From Volutella citrinella (Eukaryota; Ascomycota; Sordariomycetes; Hypocreales; Nectriaceae), in the NCBI GenBank assembly GCA_034401135.1, contig JAWZSP010000002.1, forward strand, positions 1,984,001-2,048,000: a stretch of DNA of 64,000 nt. Direction: 5' to 3'. Below are positions 43,536-55,043 of the stretch, one piece after another; within the stretch, counting starts at the first letter, position 1, and every line of letters starts with the position of its first letter. The notes beneath the pieces are model-generated. The model ran no database searches. It saw only the letters and a program-made list of their open reading frames with translations, and had not been told where the DNA came from. A program made the translations under genes and the position numbers.

Positions 43536-44564
43536 CTACTTCTCACTCTTCTCTAGCCACCCATGCGTAACAAGGCTCCTCACAAACTCAATCACGCTCC
43601 TGACGGCAACAGCGGGAATACGGCCCTCTGTATCGTAGCTCGGGTCGTACGAAGCAACAGTCAGTGCCGCCGGCTTCTTCTCGCCCGGAATCATGCGTAG
43701 ACACCCCACGAGGTCGCTCTCCGAAAGCCCTCCCGGCGCAGAGAACTTGTTGACAATCCCCACGCTCGTGTCGAGGCTATCAAGGTCCAGGTGCACCACG
43801 GCCGTGTCGCGGCTCATCGACCCGATGTGCCGTTGAAGCAGGCCCTCAAAGTCGACCCTACTGTTCACGTCTCCCCAGACGACAGGGAACCCGGCCTCGA
43901 CGACGCGATCGCGCTCGAGCTCCGTCACGTCGCGCATCCCACAGTGCACGAAATCCGTCTTGAGCTCCAGGGGCCGGAAGTTGGGGATGCTGCCCAGGAG
44001 CTTCTTCCAGCCGAGGCCGGCCAGCATGGCGACGCCCATGGAGTCGAGATAGCCGCTCGCGAGGGCGTCGGGAGTGTTGAAGTCGTCGTGCGCGTCAAAC
44101 CACACGCACCCCGGCACGTCTCGGCGGGCCTGGAAGTCGCTTGATCCCGCGATGCCGGCAACAACGCCAACGGTGGTTGCGCAGTTGCCGGCGAGGAGGA
44201 TCGGGAACGAACCAGCGTCCACCGCGGTGGTGACGAATCTGGAGGTCCGGCGGAGGAGCTCAAAGAGGCGACCAATTTCTCCCTCGAACTCATCGACCGG
44301 CTCCAGCTCCGTCTTGTGCACCTCCAGCCCTTCTGCACGCAGCTTATTGATGAGGCCGGCCTGTAGCAACTTGGAAGGCCCGCCACCAACTTCCGCGTCT
44401 CGGATGCCAACGTGATACGGCGATGAGATGATGGTGACGGATCTGGCTACTCTAGACATGGCGGGCGTGAAACTGTAGTATCTCTGCGTCTTTGGTAATG
44501 CGGTGGTACGTAGTTGTCTTGCGCTCATCAGGGGGCTCCTATAAGCCAAGAGGGATCTCTGCAT
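43536..44564 (-). CDS. Arginase/ureohydrolase-fold protein with altered metal site
   Basis: A single exon of 342 aa. The first 36 residues are basic and Ser/Arg-rich (mitochondrial-presequence-like); Met36 (MSRVARSVTII) would give a form without it. The ureohydrolase core has WFDAHDDFNTP, matching the DAHxD manganese motif, and HLDLDSLDTS, matching SxDxDxxDP. The first ligand motif, GGDHS in arginases, is GNCATTVG here, so the usual His is missing. The end SVIEFVRSLVTHG is typical. Related fungal and bacterial members with GNC at this point exist and are uncharacterised to my knowledge. It may bind one metal, or have another amidine-type substrate. Calling it arginase would be too strong. Confidence 0.82.
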   Translation of the reverse strand: MQRSLLAYRSPLMSARQLRTTALPKTQRYYSFTPAMSRVARSVTIISSPYHVGIRDAEVGGGPSKLLQAGLINKLRAEGLEVHKTELEPVDEFEGEIGRLFELLRRTSRFVTTAVDAGSFPILLAGNCATTVGVVAGIAGSSDFQARRDVPGCVWFDAHDDFNTPDALASGYLDSMGVAMLAGLGWKKLLGSIPNFRPLELKTDFVHCGMRDVTELERDRVVEAGFPVVWGDVNSRVDFEGLLQRHIGSMSRDTAVVHLDLDSLDTSVGIVNKFSAPGGLSESDLVGCLRMIPGEKKPAALTVASYDPSYDTEGRIPAVAVRSVIEFVRSLVTHGWLEKSEK

Positions 44565-45097
44565 GCTTGACGGTCAATCAAGTAGCAAACGAGGGAAGCC
44601 GGTGCGAAATATTATTTGCAAGAATTGGGAAGACGAGAGGACTGGCGCTTTTTATGTTGAGGAGCGCAGAATTGTTCAAGATGGGCGTGACTGTGTCATT
44701 GAAGGCGAGAGTGGAGTGTGGCCCATAACACTTACACTTTAGAGGAAAGCGAAAACGACTCTATTCCTCCAAAGTTGAGGAATGCGAGATTCGTTCCAGT
44801 AGCCGTTTGGCCTAATGCAAGTAGAGGACACACGCCCTTCTGTTGAGCAGGTGCATGAAACCCCTGCCTAGCGATTGGCGTGGTCCAATCATTCACACGT
44901 CCGAAAATCAATCCGTAGACTGGCCGCTCGAGACTACGCCCTTGGATGACCTGGTACAAGAGTATAGTGCTTTGATGCTGCATGCAAATTGCCGGTTCCA
45001 TTCATGTGCGAGTCTATCTCGCACGGTATCCTAAAGAGCCAAAGAGTAGCGCCTAGCTAGACAAAAGAATAAATCAGATATACGGAGCAGGTCCCGG
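44565..45097. other. Intergenic, no gene seen
   Basis: 533 bp between the arginase-fold start and the CTL gene stop; only short frames. Confidence 0.5.
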
Positions 45098-47507
45098 CTA
45101 TGCGTAGTCGCGGTCGTCGCCAATCCTTCGCTCCCCAAAGAGGTATGCCGCCTCGAGGCAGAATCGCCCATGGCCTCGCTCCATCCGCCTCTCGCTGCCG
45201 TAGCAGATGAGGACGGCATCCACGATTCCGCTGAGGATGCCCTCCATGGCCCCCATGACCGAGTAACCGATGAAACTGGCCATCAAACCGACAACATAGG
45301 CATACGCGGAGCCGCGAACACCCACACCGTCAGGGAGCTCGATCCGGAGTTGTTTGGCCGTAATCACCCAGCCAGCGAAACCCAGGCCCGTTGCCATGAT
45401 CAGCCGCGTTGCGACCAGAAGCAGCTTCGCCAGGCGATACGGCAGCAGGTTGCCACCCTGTCCGCGTGCCCGTAGCGCTCTTGGTGTCAAGGTCGTCGTC
45501 GGGATATGGGGCGACACGAGCTCCATCTGATCTAGCCCTCTAGCCGCCGTCGCCAAGTCCTGCGAGTGGATGGCACCGTACGTAATGGTCAGGGGGTTCA
45601 TGAGGGCGACCACTGGTGTCGGGATCCAGAAGGAGGCAATGTTGGAGATGAGGGCGCCGATTCGCCTAGGTAGGAAGATGAGAGGCGCCCGGATCAGCAA
45701 CGACATTAGAGTCGACTGGCAGATGCTGCCGAATATGGTCGTCACAGCATGGTTGAGGGCCGCCGACACAATCTCCTTGGACGGCGTGGGCGGTCCGGCG
45801 TTTCGGTGAAAGTACCACTGGGATACCGTCGCAGCAGTGGTGGCGCGGTGGACGGCATTGATGACGGATACGGTCCACATGTACAGGAAGATGAAGGCGG
45901 CTCCGAGCCACCAGCTGGAGAACCGGATGACAAACCGCACGAGAGACTTGGAGAAGTAGCCTCCCATGAACACCCTGGTGAACATGACCAGCCACAGCCA
46001 GGTCCAGATGACGATGAGCGCAAGACAGCCGAACCCGACGAGCAGAAGCGCCGAGTTCTGGGCCAGAATCTTGCTAGAAAACTGGAGAATCTCAATCGCC
46101 TGCTGGATGGCGCGACGCCCCCTCAGAACCAACCAGGTCCACAGGACGCAAGACGCCGCAGGGATGATAGCGGACCATCGCATGACCGTGTCCTGGAAGC
46201 TCGCGCCGTGCGTCCGGCCCTTGAATGACGACGCAAACGAGTAGATCGAGAAGGAGAAGAGGATGACGGGCACGGCGACGATGATGACGCTGACCAGAGG
46301 CCGCACAAAGGACCTCAGCGCGGCCAGCCAGACGAACGACACCATGACGGCCACCACGGTATCCACGGCGAGCATGTGGAAGGACTTCTGCAGCGTTGTG
46401 TAGATGGTGTCGCCGACGCGGCTCCTGCCGCTCCCCGTGTGCAGCCATACCAGGAAGAAAGTCGATAGCATGCCGGCCAGGCAGATGAGGAAGATCCAGG
46501 CAAAGAACGGGTCGTGGCGAAACACGTCGCCCTCCACCAGTGCCATGGTTGTCTGCACTGGTCCCTCGTCCAAGGGATCTTCTTGCCGCACTGCGCTGGC
46601 TTCCGTTTCCGTTGTCGATTCCCGCCGCGTCATGAAGGGGGTCCGCTCCGAGTCCACACCCTTGAAGCGCTGGAAAGCCGGAGGGCTATTGTCGGTCACG
46701 GTCTCGCCGAGGAGCGAGGCCGGGGGGTCCTCATCGTCGTCGATCTGCGACTCCAATCCAACGTCTACCATCTTTCCCTTGGCGTCCGCTCCACCCTCGC
46801 TCTCTCGGTCGGCGCTCAATCGGGGTACATCTTCGGCCTCTTCCAGCAGTGCATCGTCACCAGTGACGCCTGGCCGGTGGTTGCTCCGGGTCCCGTTCCA
46901 GCTGCTCCTGATGCCTCGCCGTAGACCTCGCTCCTCATATGGGTGTTGGCCGTCTCCCATGCTGTCATCCAGAGAGCCGTGGGCATCCGAGTCGACGCTG
47001 TCGGCCAGCTTGCTTGCAGCAGCTACTCGGCGGGATCGCTGCAGGGCAAACAGGTCGGCAGCCTCTCGGTCCCGCTCCTCCTCGTCATCTTCCCGAAACT
47101 CATCGAGCGTGCTGTGAAATAATGGGGCGTCCTGGGCTGCGGATATGCGAGAGGCAAAGGCAAGCTGCCCGAAGCGGGAGCCGCCGCCCGTCTGCTGGTA
47201 CGGGTTGGCGCCGTAGCCGCGAGACAGGAACGACCTGCTGGGTCCGGCGTTTCGTCCAGCGTCTCGTTGTTGTGTTCGTGAAGGCCTCGAGGACCAGTCA
47301 GGCTGGCGCGGGGGGGTATCGTTATCGGCGGGCTGGCCAAAGTTGGACAGCCTCGACTGGGACTGTGCCAGAAACCTAGATGCATCTACGTTGGTGTCAG
47401 CCTCATTCCCCAAAGCCCAAACCCAAACCCAAGTCCAGGCACAAGCACGAGGACAAGCACGAGAGCAGTGCTGGAGGCTCGATCCGCTACTTACACTCCG
47501 AAAACAT
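45098..47507 (-). CDS. Choline-transporter-like (CTL/PNS1 family) membrane protein
   Basis: Two exons: 47507-47495, only 13 nt (ATG plus three codons and one base), and 47385-45098 after a 109-bp intron; 766 aa. The junction yields MFSEYASRFLAQSQSRLSNF, a far better start than the unspliced frame with its Cys/Trp-rich lead. Residues 1 to about 300 are polar and disordered. Then come about ten transmembrane segments, starting FFAWIFLICLAGMLSTFFLV, with the CTL landmarks TATVSQWYFH and, near the C-terminus, VDAVLICYGSERRMERGHGRFC. CTL/PNS1 proteins are plasma-membrane or vacuolar solute carriers; choline transport is shown only for some animal members. Divergent from the Rab gene over 2 kb. Confidence 0.87.
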
Positions 47508-49494
47508 GGCGCTCTTTCGACTCCTTCCACCTCACGCACGCGGGGGTTAACTTCGTAGGGCCGTCGAGTTGGGGATGGGTGTGGCGGCCGGCAGTTGGGA
47601 TTGCTGGTTTGTGGTCGTGGTTGTAGTGTCTCGGTCGCAGGCAGCGGCCAGAGGCGGAAGCATGGACGTCACCGGGGTGTTTGCCTGGCTGATTCACGCG
47701 GGGCACGGCGCTGGACTGGGCGAAATATCGCTGGCAAGAGCCCGTCGCAGGCTGTGGCGGAGAAGCGACGTGAAGATAATGGGAATGCAAATGGGGAAAC
47801 GATGAAGAGCGGAAAAAGTATGTCGGACTGAGGTTACAGGACCGAGTGAGCAGCAGGCAGGTCATGAGGCGATGGGTGAGGCGCCCCGGCTTATCAGTGG
47901 CGGATGAGTCGCAGGCCGATGGGGGCCAGTAGCAGGCAGACGGACTCATGTCGCGGTGGAGGTTAGCGGCTCAGGCGCTGGGGCCGCAGGGCTCGGGCTA
48001 GCACCTGGCCTGGTTGCGGCAAGTCGCGACTTGCAGCGCTGTTTAGCGGCTGGCGGGGCTGACCCAAGGCGGTCAGAAGGGCGGATTGCGCCCAGAGGCT
48101 GCACGGCGGCGAGTTGCTAGAAGTGGGACGAAAACGCAGCACCCCGGCCGGCCCGACGTCACACGCATGTCGTGCTCTAAAGACTTCACCAGTCAGCTAT
48201 CGCCGTATCAGCCAAAGACTGAGGTAGTACTAAGTCAACACAACGCCCAGGACCGGCATGCAATTACTAGTACCGTCAAGCTGGCGATAAGCACATTCAC
48301 CACCATCGCCTGGTGGGAGCGCCTTCAAACTCACTGCCAGACAAGCCAGACAAGATTGTGTCTGGCGCTGCAGATGAGCCGAACTCTCCCGGGCATCTGC
48401 CGTCGCGCGCAGATGAGCGACCAGCAGTGAGTGAATGACCTGCGCTGCTGCGCTGCTGCACATGACACTCAGGCACGGGGCGGTGTATTTGCAGCAGATG
48501 CACCCGTGTCTAAAAAAGATTGAGCCACGATGGATGGAAATGCACCGACAGTCAACTTGCCTCTCAGTCATCCTCGAATTCTTTCTGGGTCATGGACCAT
48601 CTCCATGGCGATCTTGTCCCTCACATGCATGTAGACAGCTGCCCATGTGGTTGTCGGCACGCCATCGAGCTACCTAACAAGCTGTTCTTCTAGTACCTCT
48701 TCTTTTCTAATCAACCCCACCATCCTGCACTCTGCAAACTTCCAACCATGACCTCCACGTCTGGACAATCACATGTTGGTGGTCGACACGACCCCGATTG
48801 GGCTATAGGCAGGCCATTATGAGCAGACACCATCCAACCGCTGTCAAGCACCTGTCATATCACCTCTTGCGTTTCAATGGCACCTCTTCGCGCCAGCAAC
48901 CCAATACGGGCTTCGATATGCGCCGATTAGGCGTGCTTGTTTCAGCACCTATCTCGCTGCCTTAGATTTGCCGGATTAGACCCCCATCTCCCCGTCATCA
49001 TCAGCCACATGGCCGAGAGCTCCGCAGCCTCCCCTTGGCTAGAGCCTAGCAGCCCCTCGAACCACCCATTCCAGGCGCAATCATCCACTAGCACCTCTGC
49101 TGCCTTACCTGTTAATTACCACCAGTAGCACCCAGGTGCACCGCCGGCATCGTCGTCTCATCCTCATCACTCCTCAAGCTCCCTCCCTCCCAAGCCCCCC
49201 CCCCCCCCCCCCCCCCCGCGAAACTCTATCTCATCAGCTGGTCTGACCGGTGCTCTTCTCTGCTTGGACGCCTTGCACCGTGGAAGCGTCATCTAGCTGT
49301 TAGCTGTCAGCCACATCCGAAACAATCTTGAATCCCCCGAGTCCATCGCCCGCCTACGCAAGTGCTCCCTTGCACCACGACGACAGCTTCCATCTCTCCC
49401 CACCTCTATCCACCGTTGTTGTCTGCCTCAACGGGCCAATATCCCCCCCTTAACCCCCTCCCCTCTCGCCAGCTACAAGACGCCCTCCCCGCCC
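47508..49494. other. 2-kb divergent intergenic region
   Basis: Between the CTL and Rab4-like starts. No coding frame with character. The Rab-proximal 300 bp are C/T-rich, with a 23-nt poly-C tract, as in many fungal housekeeping promoters. Confidence 0.5.
49195..49217. repeat. Poly-C tract, 23 nt
   Basis: An uninterrupted run of 23 C about 280 bp upstream of the Rab4-like start, at the edge of a C/T-rich leader. Such runs are slippage-prone and the length may be a sequencing or assembly artefact. Confidence 0.75.
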
Positions 49495-50274
49495 ATGTCG
49501 TCTCCGTGGGACTACATCGCCAAGCTCGTCTGCATCGGCGACTCAGGATGCGGCAAGTCTAGCCTGACGATCCGCCTGTGCGAAGGCCGTTTCTCCCCCC
49601 ATCACGACGTCACCATCGGCGTCGAGTTCGGCTCCCGCATCGTCCCCGTCGGGCCTCCGCACTCAAAGACGCTCCCCCCGCCGCCCGCCGCCACCGAGTC
49701 AGCCGACAAGGCCCAGGACGACCCCGAAGCCGAGCCCAACGGCCTGCCCGACCCGCCTCGAGCTCCCTCGAATGCCCCCCAGAAGCATATGAAGCTCTCG
49801 CTGTGGGACACCGCCGGCCAGGAGACGTACAAGTCCGTCACCCGCTCCTACTTCCGCGGCGCGAGCGGCGCCCTCCTCGTCTTCGACCTCTCCCGCAAGC
49901 AGACGTTCCAGCACGTCACCGACTGGCTCAACGACCTGCGCCAGATCGCCGAGCCCGACATTGTCGTCATCCTCGTCGGCAACAAGGCCGACCTCACCCA
50001 GCAGGCCGATAACAAGCGCGAGGTGACGCGAGAGGAGGCCGAGGAGTGGGCCCGCCGCAACGGCGTCCTAGAATACGTCGAGACGAGCGCCAAGAGCGGC
50101 GAGAACGTCGAGAATGCCTTTATGCGTGTCGCAGAGCGCATATACCAGAACATCCAGGCCGGAAAGTACGACCTCAACGATCGGAGGTCGGGGGTAAAGG
50201 GGCCTGGCGCCGGCGCGAACCGCCAGGTAAGGCTCGCCGACGCCACCAAGAGCTCTGCCGGTGCCTGCTGCTAG
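49495..50274 (+). CDS. Rab4-like small GTPase with Pro-rich insert
   Basis: A single exon of 259 aa. G boxes in order: GDSGCGKSS (G1, about 15-23), TIGVEFGSR with the switch I Thr, WDTAGQE (G3), NKAD (G4) and ETSAKSG (G5). The C-terminus GACC is a double-Cys geranylgeranylation signal. The closest type by motifs (TIGVEFG, SVTRSYFRGASGALLVFD, REVTREEAEEWA) is Rab4/Rab2/Rab14, so recycling from early endosomes is likely. Unusual: about 40 residues (Pro/Ala/Glu-rich, roughly 57-97) separate switch I from KLSLWDTAGQE, where other Rabs have a short hairpin. The insert is in frame without stops; its left edge GTCGGG is a poor donor, so it is probably translated. Confidence 0.9.
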   Translation: MSSPWDYIAKLVCIGDSGCGKSSLTIRLCEGRFSPHHDVTIGVEFGSRIVPVGPPHSKTLPPPPAATESADKAQDDPEAEPNGLPDPPRAPSNAPQKHMKLSLWDTAGQETYKSVTRSYFRGASGALLVFDLSRKQTFQHVTDWLNDLRQIAEPDIVVILVGNKADLTQQADNKREVTREEAEEWARRNGVLEYVETSAKSGENVENAFMRVAERIYQNIQAGKYDLNDRRSGVKGPGAGANRQVRLADATKSSAGACC

Positions 50275-50823
50275 GCGTACACTGAAAGAGGGAAAGAGGA
50301 GGGTGACGGAATGCGATAAGAGAGAAACAAGGAGCCCAGTCACCAAGGGGAGGGAGTCCTACTACGGGCGCGCATCATGATACCCACTACATGCAATCGT
50401 CGTCTTCTTCGTCAGAAACAAGTGTATGAATTTGAAGCACCCATCATGGATTGTACAATAATGCATAATACATTGTCGGCCTCTACTCGGCCGCCAAATG
50501 ATCCAACCAAGGAAATAATGTCATTGTGGCACTAAGCGCAATGCACATCTCAGTCATGTTTGCCGTACCGTATTTGCTCAACACCTTCGCAGTAGCTCTT
50601 TTTTAAGATCCTTTCACTATTCCGCTATCCTTCGCCAGTGGAGCCCCAAAGAGAGGCAAGTCTCCCACGAAGTCCGAATGCTTCATCTTTAATTTTTGAG
50701 TATGTTGAGATGCGCCGTCATGTCTCAAGCGAGACCGGTGGTGCGGCTGAGTCGCCAATCGTCAAGCGCGGAACGGGACCGACTGCACAGGCCCCGACGA
50801 TCGGTCAGGGGCAAGCGAGCCGT
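50275..50823. other. Convergent intergenic region, no gene seen
   Basis: 549 bp between the Rab stop and the PMT stop; 3' UTRs of both genes. Confidence 0.5.
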
Positions 50824-53287
50824 CTAATCAGTCATGCGCCAGTTGTCGAACCACTTCATGTACGCGTACTGCTTGTGGTTGCCAGTCATGCCCCAGCAGA
50901 TGGGGATGAAGAAGATGTAGAGGCCAATGACGACGGCGTACAGAATGCCGTAGACAGCGCCCTGGATAGCCTTGTTGCGGTTGCGGACGAACCAGTCAAT
51001 GAGGAAGCCAAAGCACAGGATGGCAAAGTAGAGGGCAGGATAGTAGTGGTGCACGTAGGTGACACGCGCCATAATAACGAAAGGAAGGTAGTGGAGGAAC
51101 CATCCAGCCAGGGGATATAGACCAGCGTAGTGGATCTGGTCAATCTCGGCCTGGTTGAGATCGTTGAAGCCACGCTGCCATCGCAGGGTGTACCAGGCGG
51201 TGACCAGTCCAACAACACCCAGGCCAGCGGTGGATCCCCAGTACACCAGAGGGTTGCCGAGCAGGAAGTACTTGACAATGTCGTCGCCCCAGCCGCACAT
51301 GCGGAGACCGACGTGCAGGAAAGGCCACTGCCACCACTTGGAGGCCAGGTCGTCCTGCTTATCGGGATCGGGAACCAGGGCATTGTTCGAGGTCATCATG
51401 GCAACGTTGAGGTGGATAAAGTCGTGGAAGAAGGGCGACTTGTAAACGCCGGGGTCGCTAGGGGGAACTGAAAAAAAAGAGTCAGCAACCAAGATCCAGA
51501 TGTAGCGACCAAAGACTTACGCTTTTCGTTCCAGTGTGCCTCGACGTTCCAGTGAGTGTAGGTGTCGCGGGGGTTGTTCTCCGGGGTGCAGGTGACCTCG
51601 ATCTGCTTGAAACCCCACTGGGGCAGGTTCACGTTGCCAGCACGGAGGTAGCAGCCCAGGGCCGTGTGCTTGAGTCGGAAAGCGGTGGTGAGGGTTCGAA
51701 TCTTGCTGCGGTCGCGGGAGGCGGCGTCTCGGACAACCTCCACCTTCCAGTGGTCCTTGTCATCGCCCACAGTCAGGTTACCGTAGGAAGAGACTTCCTT
51801 GTGGCCACGGGTGACGGGGGCAGAGATGTCGTGAGAGTGGAGGTTGCGGCCGGTCTGGGCGTGGATCAGGCGGATGACGGAGTTGTCGCTAATGAATCGG
51901 GGCTCGGCCTCGGCATCGTAGTCCGCGTCTGCGCGGTTGGGGTAGAAGAACCAGTCGTTGTTGGTGTCCTTGTGGTGGTAGCAAGTGACCTGCTGCTGCT
52001 TGGAGCCCTCGGGGAAGGTCTGGACGTGGGAGTGGAGGAGACCGCCGCCATAGCCCATGTTCTTGATGGTGGCGCGGGAACCGTATGCGATCTCGAGCGG
52101 GCTATCCTTGCCGACGTTGGTGCCCTTGAGGTTGGCCTGGAAGAGGGAGCTCATCTGGGCATCGCCAGGGCCGGTGCGGTCGAGGATGGCAAAGTGCAGG
52201 GCGAACGACAGGAGGTAGATGAGGAAGGGGATGATGATGAGGCCAATGATTCGGGCGCCCAGGTGACCGGCCAGGGTGTGCTGAGAAGTCAGCGTTTAGT
52301 CCAACAACCAACAAGGAGGGGGGAATACATACGACGGGCATCTTGGTATCGCCAAACTTGCGCCAGAGGTCCTCAATGGTGTAAAGACCAACCATGGCGG
52401 TGACAAAGAGACCAACAAGCTTCACACTGCAGACACAGCCAATGCTGACACCGGTGAGCATAAGCCACAGGAACCACTCGGGCTCGAAGCTGTTGTGGCG
52501 TTGGTTGTGGAACTTGGCCCAGCAGAAGACGGTAGCGACGGTGCCGCACAGGAGCATCGAGTCGAGGAGGATAAATCGGCTGATGGTGGTGTACGAGTTC
52601 TCGCAGAGGACCATGAGGGTGACGAGCCAGACGGCAGGGCGGCGCAGGTGAAGCTCCTTTGCGGTGAAGTAGGCAAGGGGAACGCAGACGATACCGAAGG
52701 CGGCATTGAAGGCACGCATCAGGGTGTAGTTAACCTCCTCGGGGTACTTTTCGCCCGACTTGAACTCGAAAGAACCGTTGTAGCCAGCGAGGACACCAGA
52801 GAGGCCGACGAGCATCTTGCCGAGGGGCGGGTGGACGTCGAAGTAGTATTCATGTTTAATGTAGTAGCTTCCAAACTTTCCGAAGCTGCGGGCACGGATT
52901 GTCAGCGACTTTCGTCTAAGCAAAGGAGACCATTTCGGTGGATGCGACGTACTGAGCCTCGTCCCAGGTGACAATGTTGCTAATGCCAATCTTCCAGAGA
53001 CGGGTGAAGATGGCGAGAGCCGTGAAGATCAGCGGGGCAAGGAACCACTCCCACTCGTCAAGGACGCTGAGGAAGGTAGTCTCCTGTTGCGCGGGGGTCA
53101 GAACACCAGCTCATGCTCAGCAGAACGAATCAAAGCGGATTCACGGTACCTTCTTGGCCAGCTTCTTGTTATCTTGGGGCTGGGGTGCATCAGCGACCTT
53201 GACGGCCGGCGATGCAGCCACAGGTCGTTTCCTGAGACCATCGCCCAGGTCGGCGCCTGAGGCGACGGCAGCCTTATCGGCGGCCAT
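50824..53287 (-). CDS. pmt2: Dolichyl-phosphate-mannose:protein O-mannosyltransferase, PMT2 subfamily
   Basis: Five exons: 53287-53150, 53083-52953, 52885-52333, 52280-51521 and 51467-50824; 741 aa. It transfers mannose from dolichol-phosphate-mannose to Ser/Thr of secretory proteins in the ER. Marks: [20 protein letters not shown] (spliced; catalytic Asp-Glu in the first luminal loop), [23 protein letters not shown], three MIR-type repeats in the luminal domain (about 320-520: [25 protein letters not shown], then a third copy), and [16 protein letters not shown] after the loop. The wording of these motifs is that of the PMT2 subfamily, which pairs with a PMT1-type partner. All introns are 52-67 bp and each restores conserved sequence. 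Expected to be essential or nearly so. Confidence 0.95.
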
Positions 53288-55043
53288 GATGTTCAATCGG
53301 GATGATGACGGGTCGCGATCCAAAGCTTCGAGGAGGTGCGGGAAGTGCGATAGATTGGTAACTGAGTGCGGAACTGTCGTCAAAGTTCCAAAACGTGGCC
53401 GAGCTCACGCAGACGGAAGGGAAACGACCGGACGAGCTGTCAGACTCAAAAAGAAAAAGACGGCAGCTGCCAGACCGGGTATTAGGGGAGGCGTGCGGCT
53501 AGGCGGTGGGCGGTAGGCGAAGCCTGAAGAAGGTGGCAAGGTCGGAGGCGAAGAAGAAGAAGAGAAGGAAAAAAAGATGCCCAGGAACCAAAGACCAAGG
53601 AGGGCCTGCGCAAGAATGAATTGGCGTGGTGGTTGGCTCAACGCAAGCATCGGGAGGTCCCCTGAAATCTGAGATGCCACATATGCTCAACGCAGAGAGC
53701 ACTAGTAAGACCGCCCGTGTGCGTCGCCGCGTGCAGGGGCCTGGTGCCACTTGTGGCGTCGCTGCTGGGCCATTTGGGGCCCGCCATTGGCATCCACCGC
53801 CCGCGACCCATACAGACAATGGATCCTGCCACTGGATCACCCCCCGCCACGACCCGGCCAGTTCAGCTCCAGGTCCAGGAACCTGACCTCTGGCTCTAGG
53901 AGGCGGCTCCCGCATGCCGCTCAGGGGGAGGGCAGTCAGCGGTAGTACTAGCTTTGTGAGCTGATGGCGGCGCAAGATTCCGCTCGTAACGGATCGTAAC
54001 GGATGGGGCTGCCATCATCCATGGATCACTGGGCCAGAGTACTACCCAGTAAGTAGCCCAATGGGACGGATTGCATCGTATCGCATTGTGCATCAACGCC
54101 GCGCGCTGCAATCTGCATGCAGACGGCCCGAGAAGGATCTATTCTTCCATACCACGCCATGCCATGCCATAAGAGCATACTATAATTACTGTGCATCCCA
54201 CAGGAGCATGATAGACTAAGGTATAAGAACTGTGCCGCAGGTGTCAACAGCCACAGGCGCACTTGGTCGGAAGCGACGTCAAGATCTCAGGGCGCGGCGA
54301 TCATTGTTTCAGCGTGTCCCCTCCCGTCGATGCAGAAAAGACAGGACTCAGGAGTGGGCTAAAACACGCAGAGGAAACACTCCCGCGCCACGGCCATGGA
54401 AGACACCGTTGGTCTAACCACAGACTATTGAGAGAGACTATTGACCCTTACTTGTGCATATGTCGGCACAGATACTCGAAGTCTCGAACAGAGATCGCCG
54501 CTTCACAGCCCTCGATGTCCATTGGCTGCTGCGCTGAGCTGACTGGCTTGGCTGGGAGCTCCCGCTGAATGCCCGCCACCACTTGCAGTTCGTTGCTGCC
54601 CACCGCCTGCCTAGTCCTCTACAAATAGCATGCGGTGACCTACTCGGACCTCCCTAATCGGAGTTTTTAGCGTCTCCGCTGCTCACGACATGGCAGCCAA
54701 GTATCCCCGCACTAGACTCACTACTCGGCGGTACATGCACCTGCACTCTCTTGGGCACGGCTCGCTCGCCGCCCGCCTTATGTCATCCGTCCGGTCCGTC
54801 TCGTGCCCACCCCGGACTTGCACCACCCACCATCTCCCAATCCAGGCCGAGTCTACGCCTAGTAGTTACTTCACACCAAGTTCATGCTTTTGCTGCTCTG
54901 CTTCTCGTCCCCCTAGCCTTCCTTTTCGAAAACTCTGTTCTTCTATCCGGCTTTGTGTCCTGTCCAGGCTCCGGGGATTCCGCCTTGTCCTCGTGCTCCC
55001 CTCGAAAGTCGTCGCCCCATACCCACTGCCACAGCGGGACCCA
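53288..55043. other. Divergent intergenic region, no gene seen
   Basis: 1.75 kb between the PMT2 start and the CHY-RING start. The last 350 bp are an open but C/T/S-P-rich stretch in frame with the CHY-RING gene, interpreted as 5' leader. Confidence 0.5.

Noticed and set aside
46123..46448. Minus-strand frames parallel to the CTL gene
   Set aside because: Out-of-frame shadows of the transmembrane region; Arg/His/Ser-rich without structure.
47508..47539. Longer start of the CTL protein
   Set aside because: It requires reading through an intron with a clear GTAAGT donor and gives an unlikely Cys/Trp-rich leader.
54690..55043. N-terminal extension of the CHY-RING protein
   Set aside because: In frame, but Ser/Pro/Cys/Arg-rich and leader-like; the ATG at 55044 starts a plausible protein.
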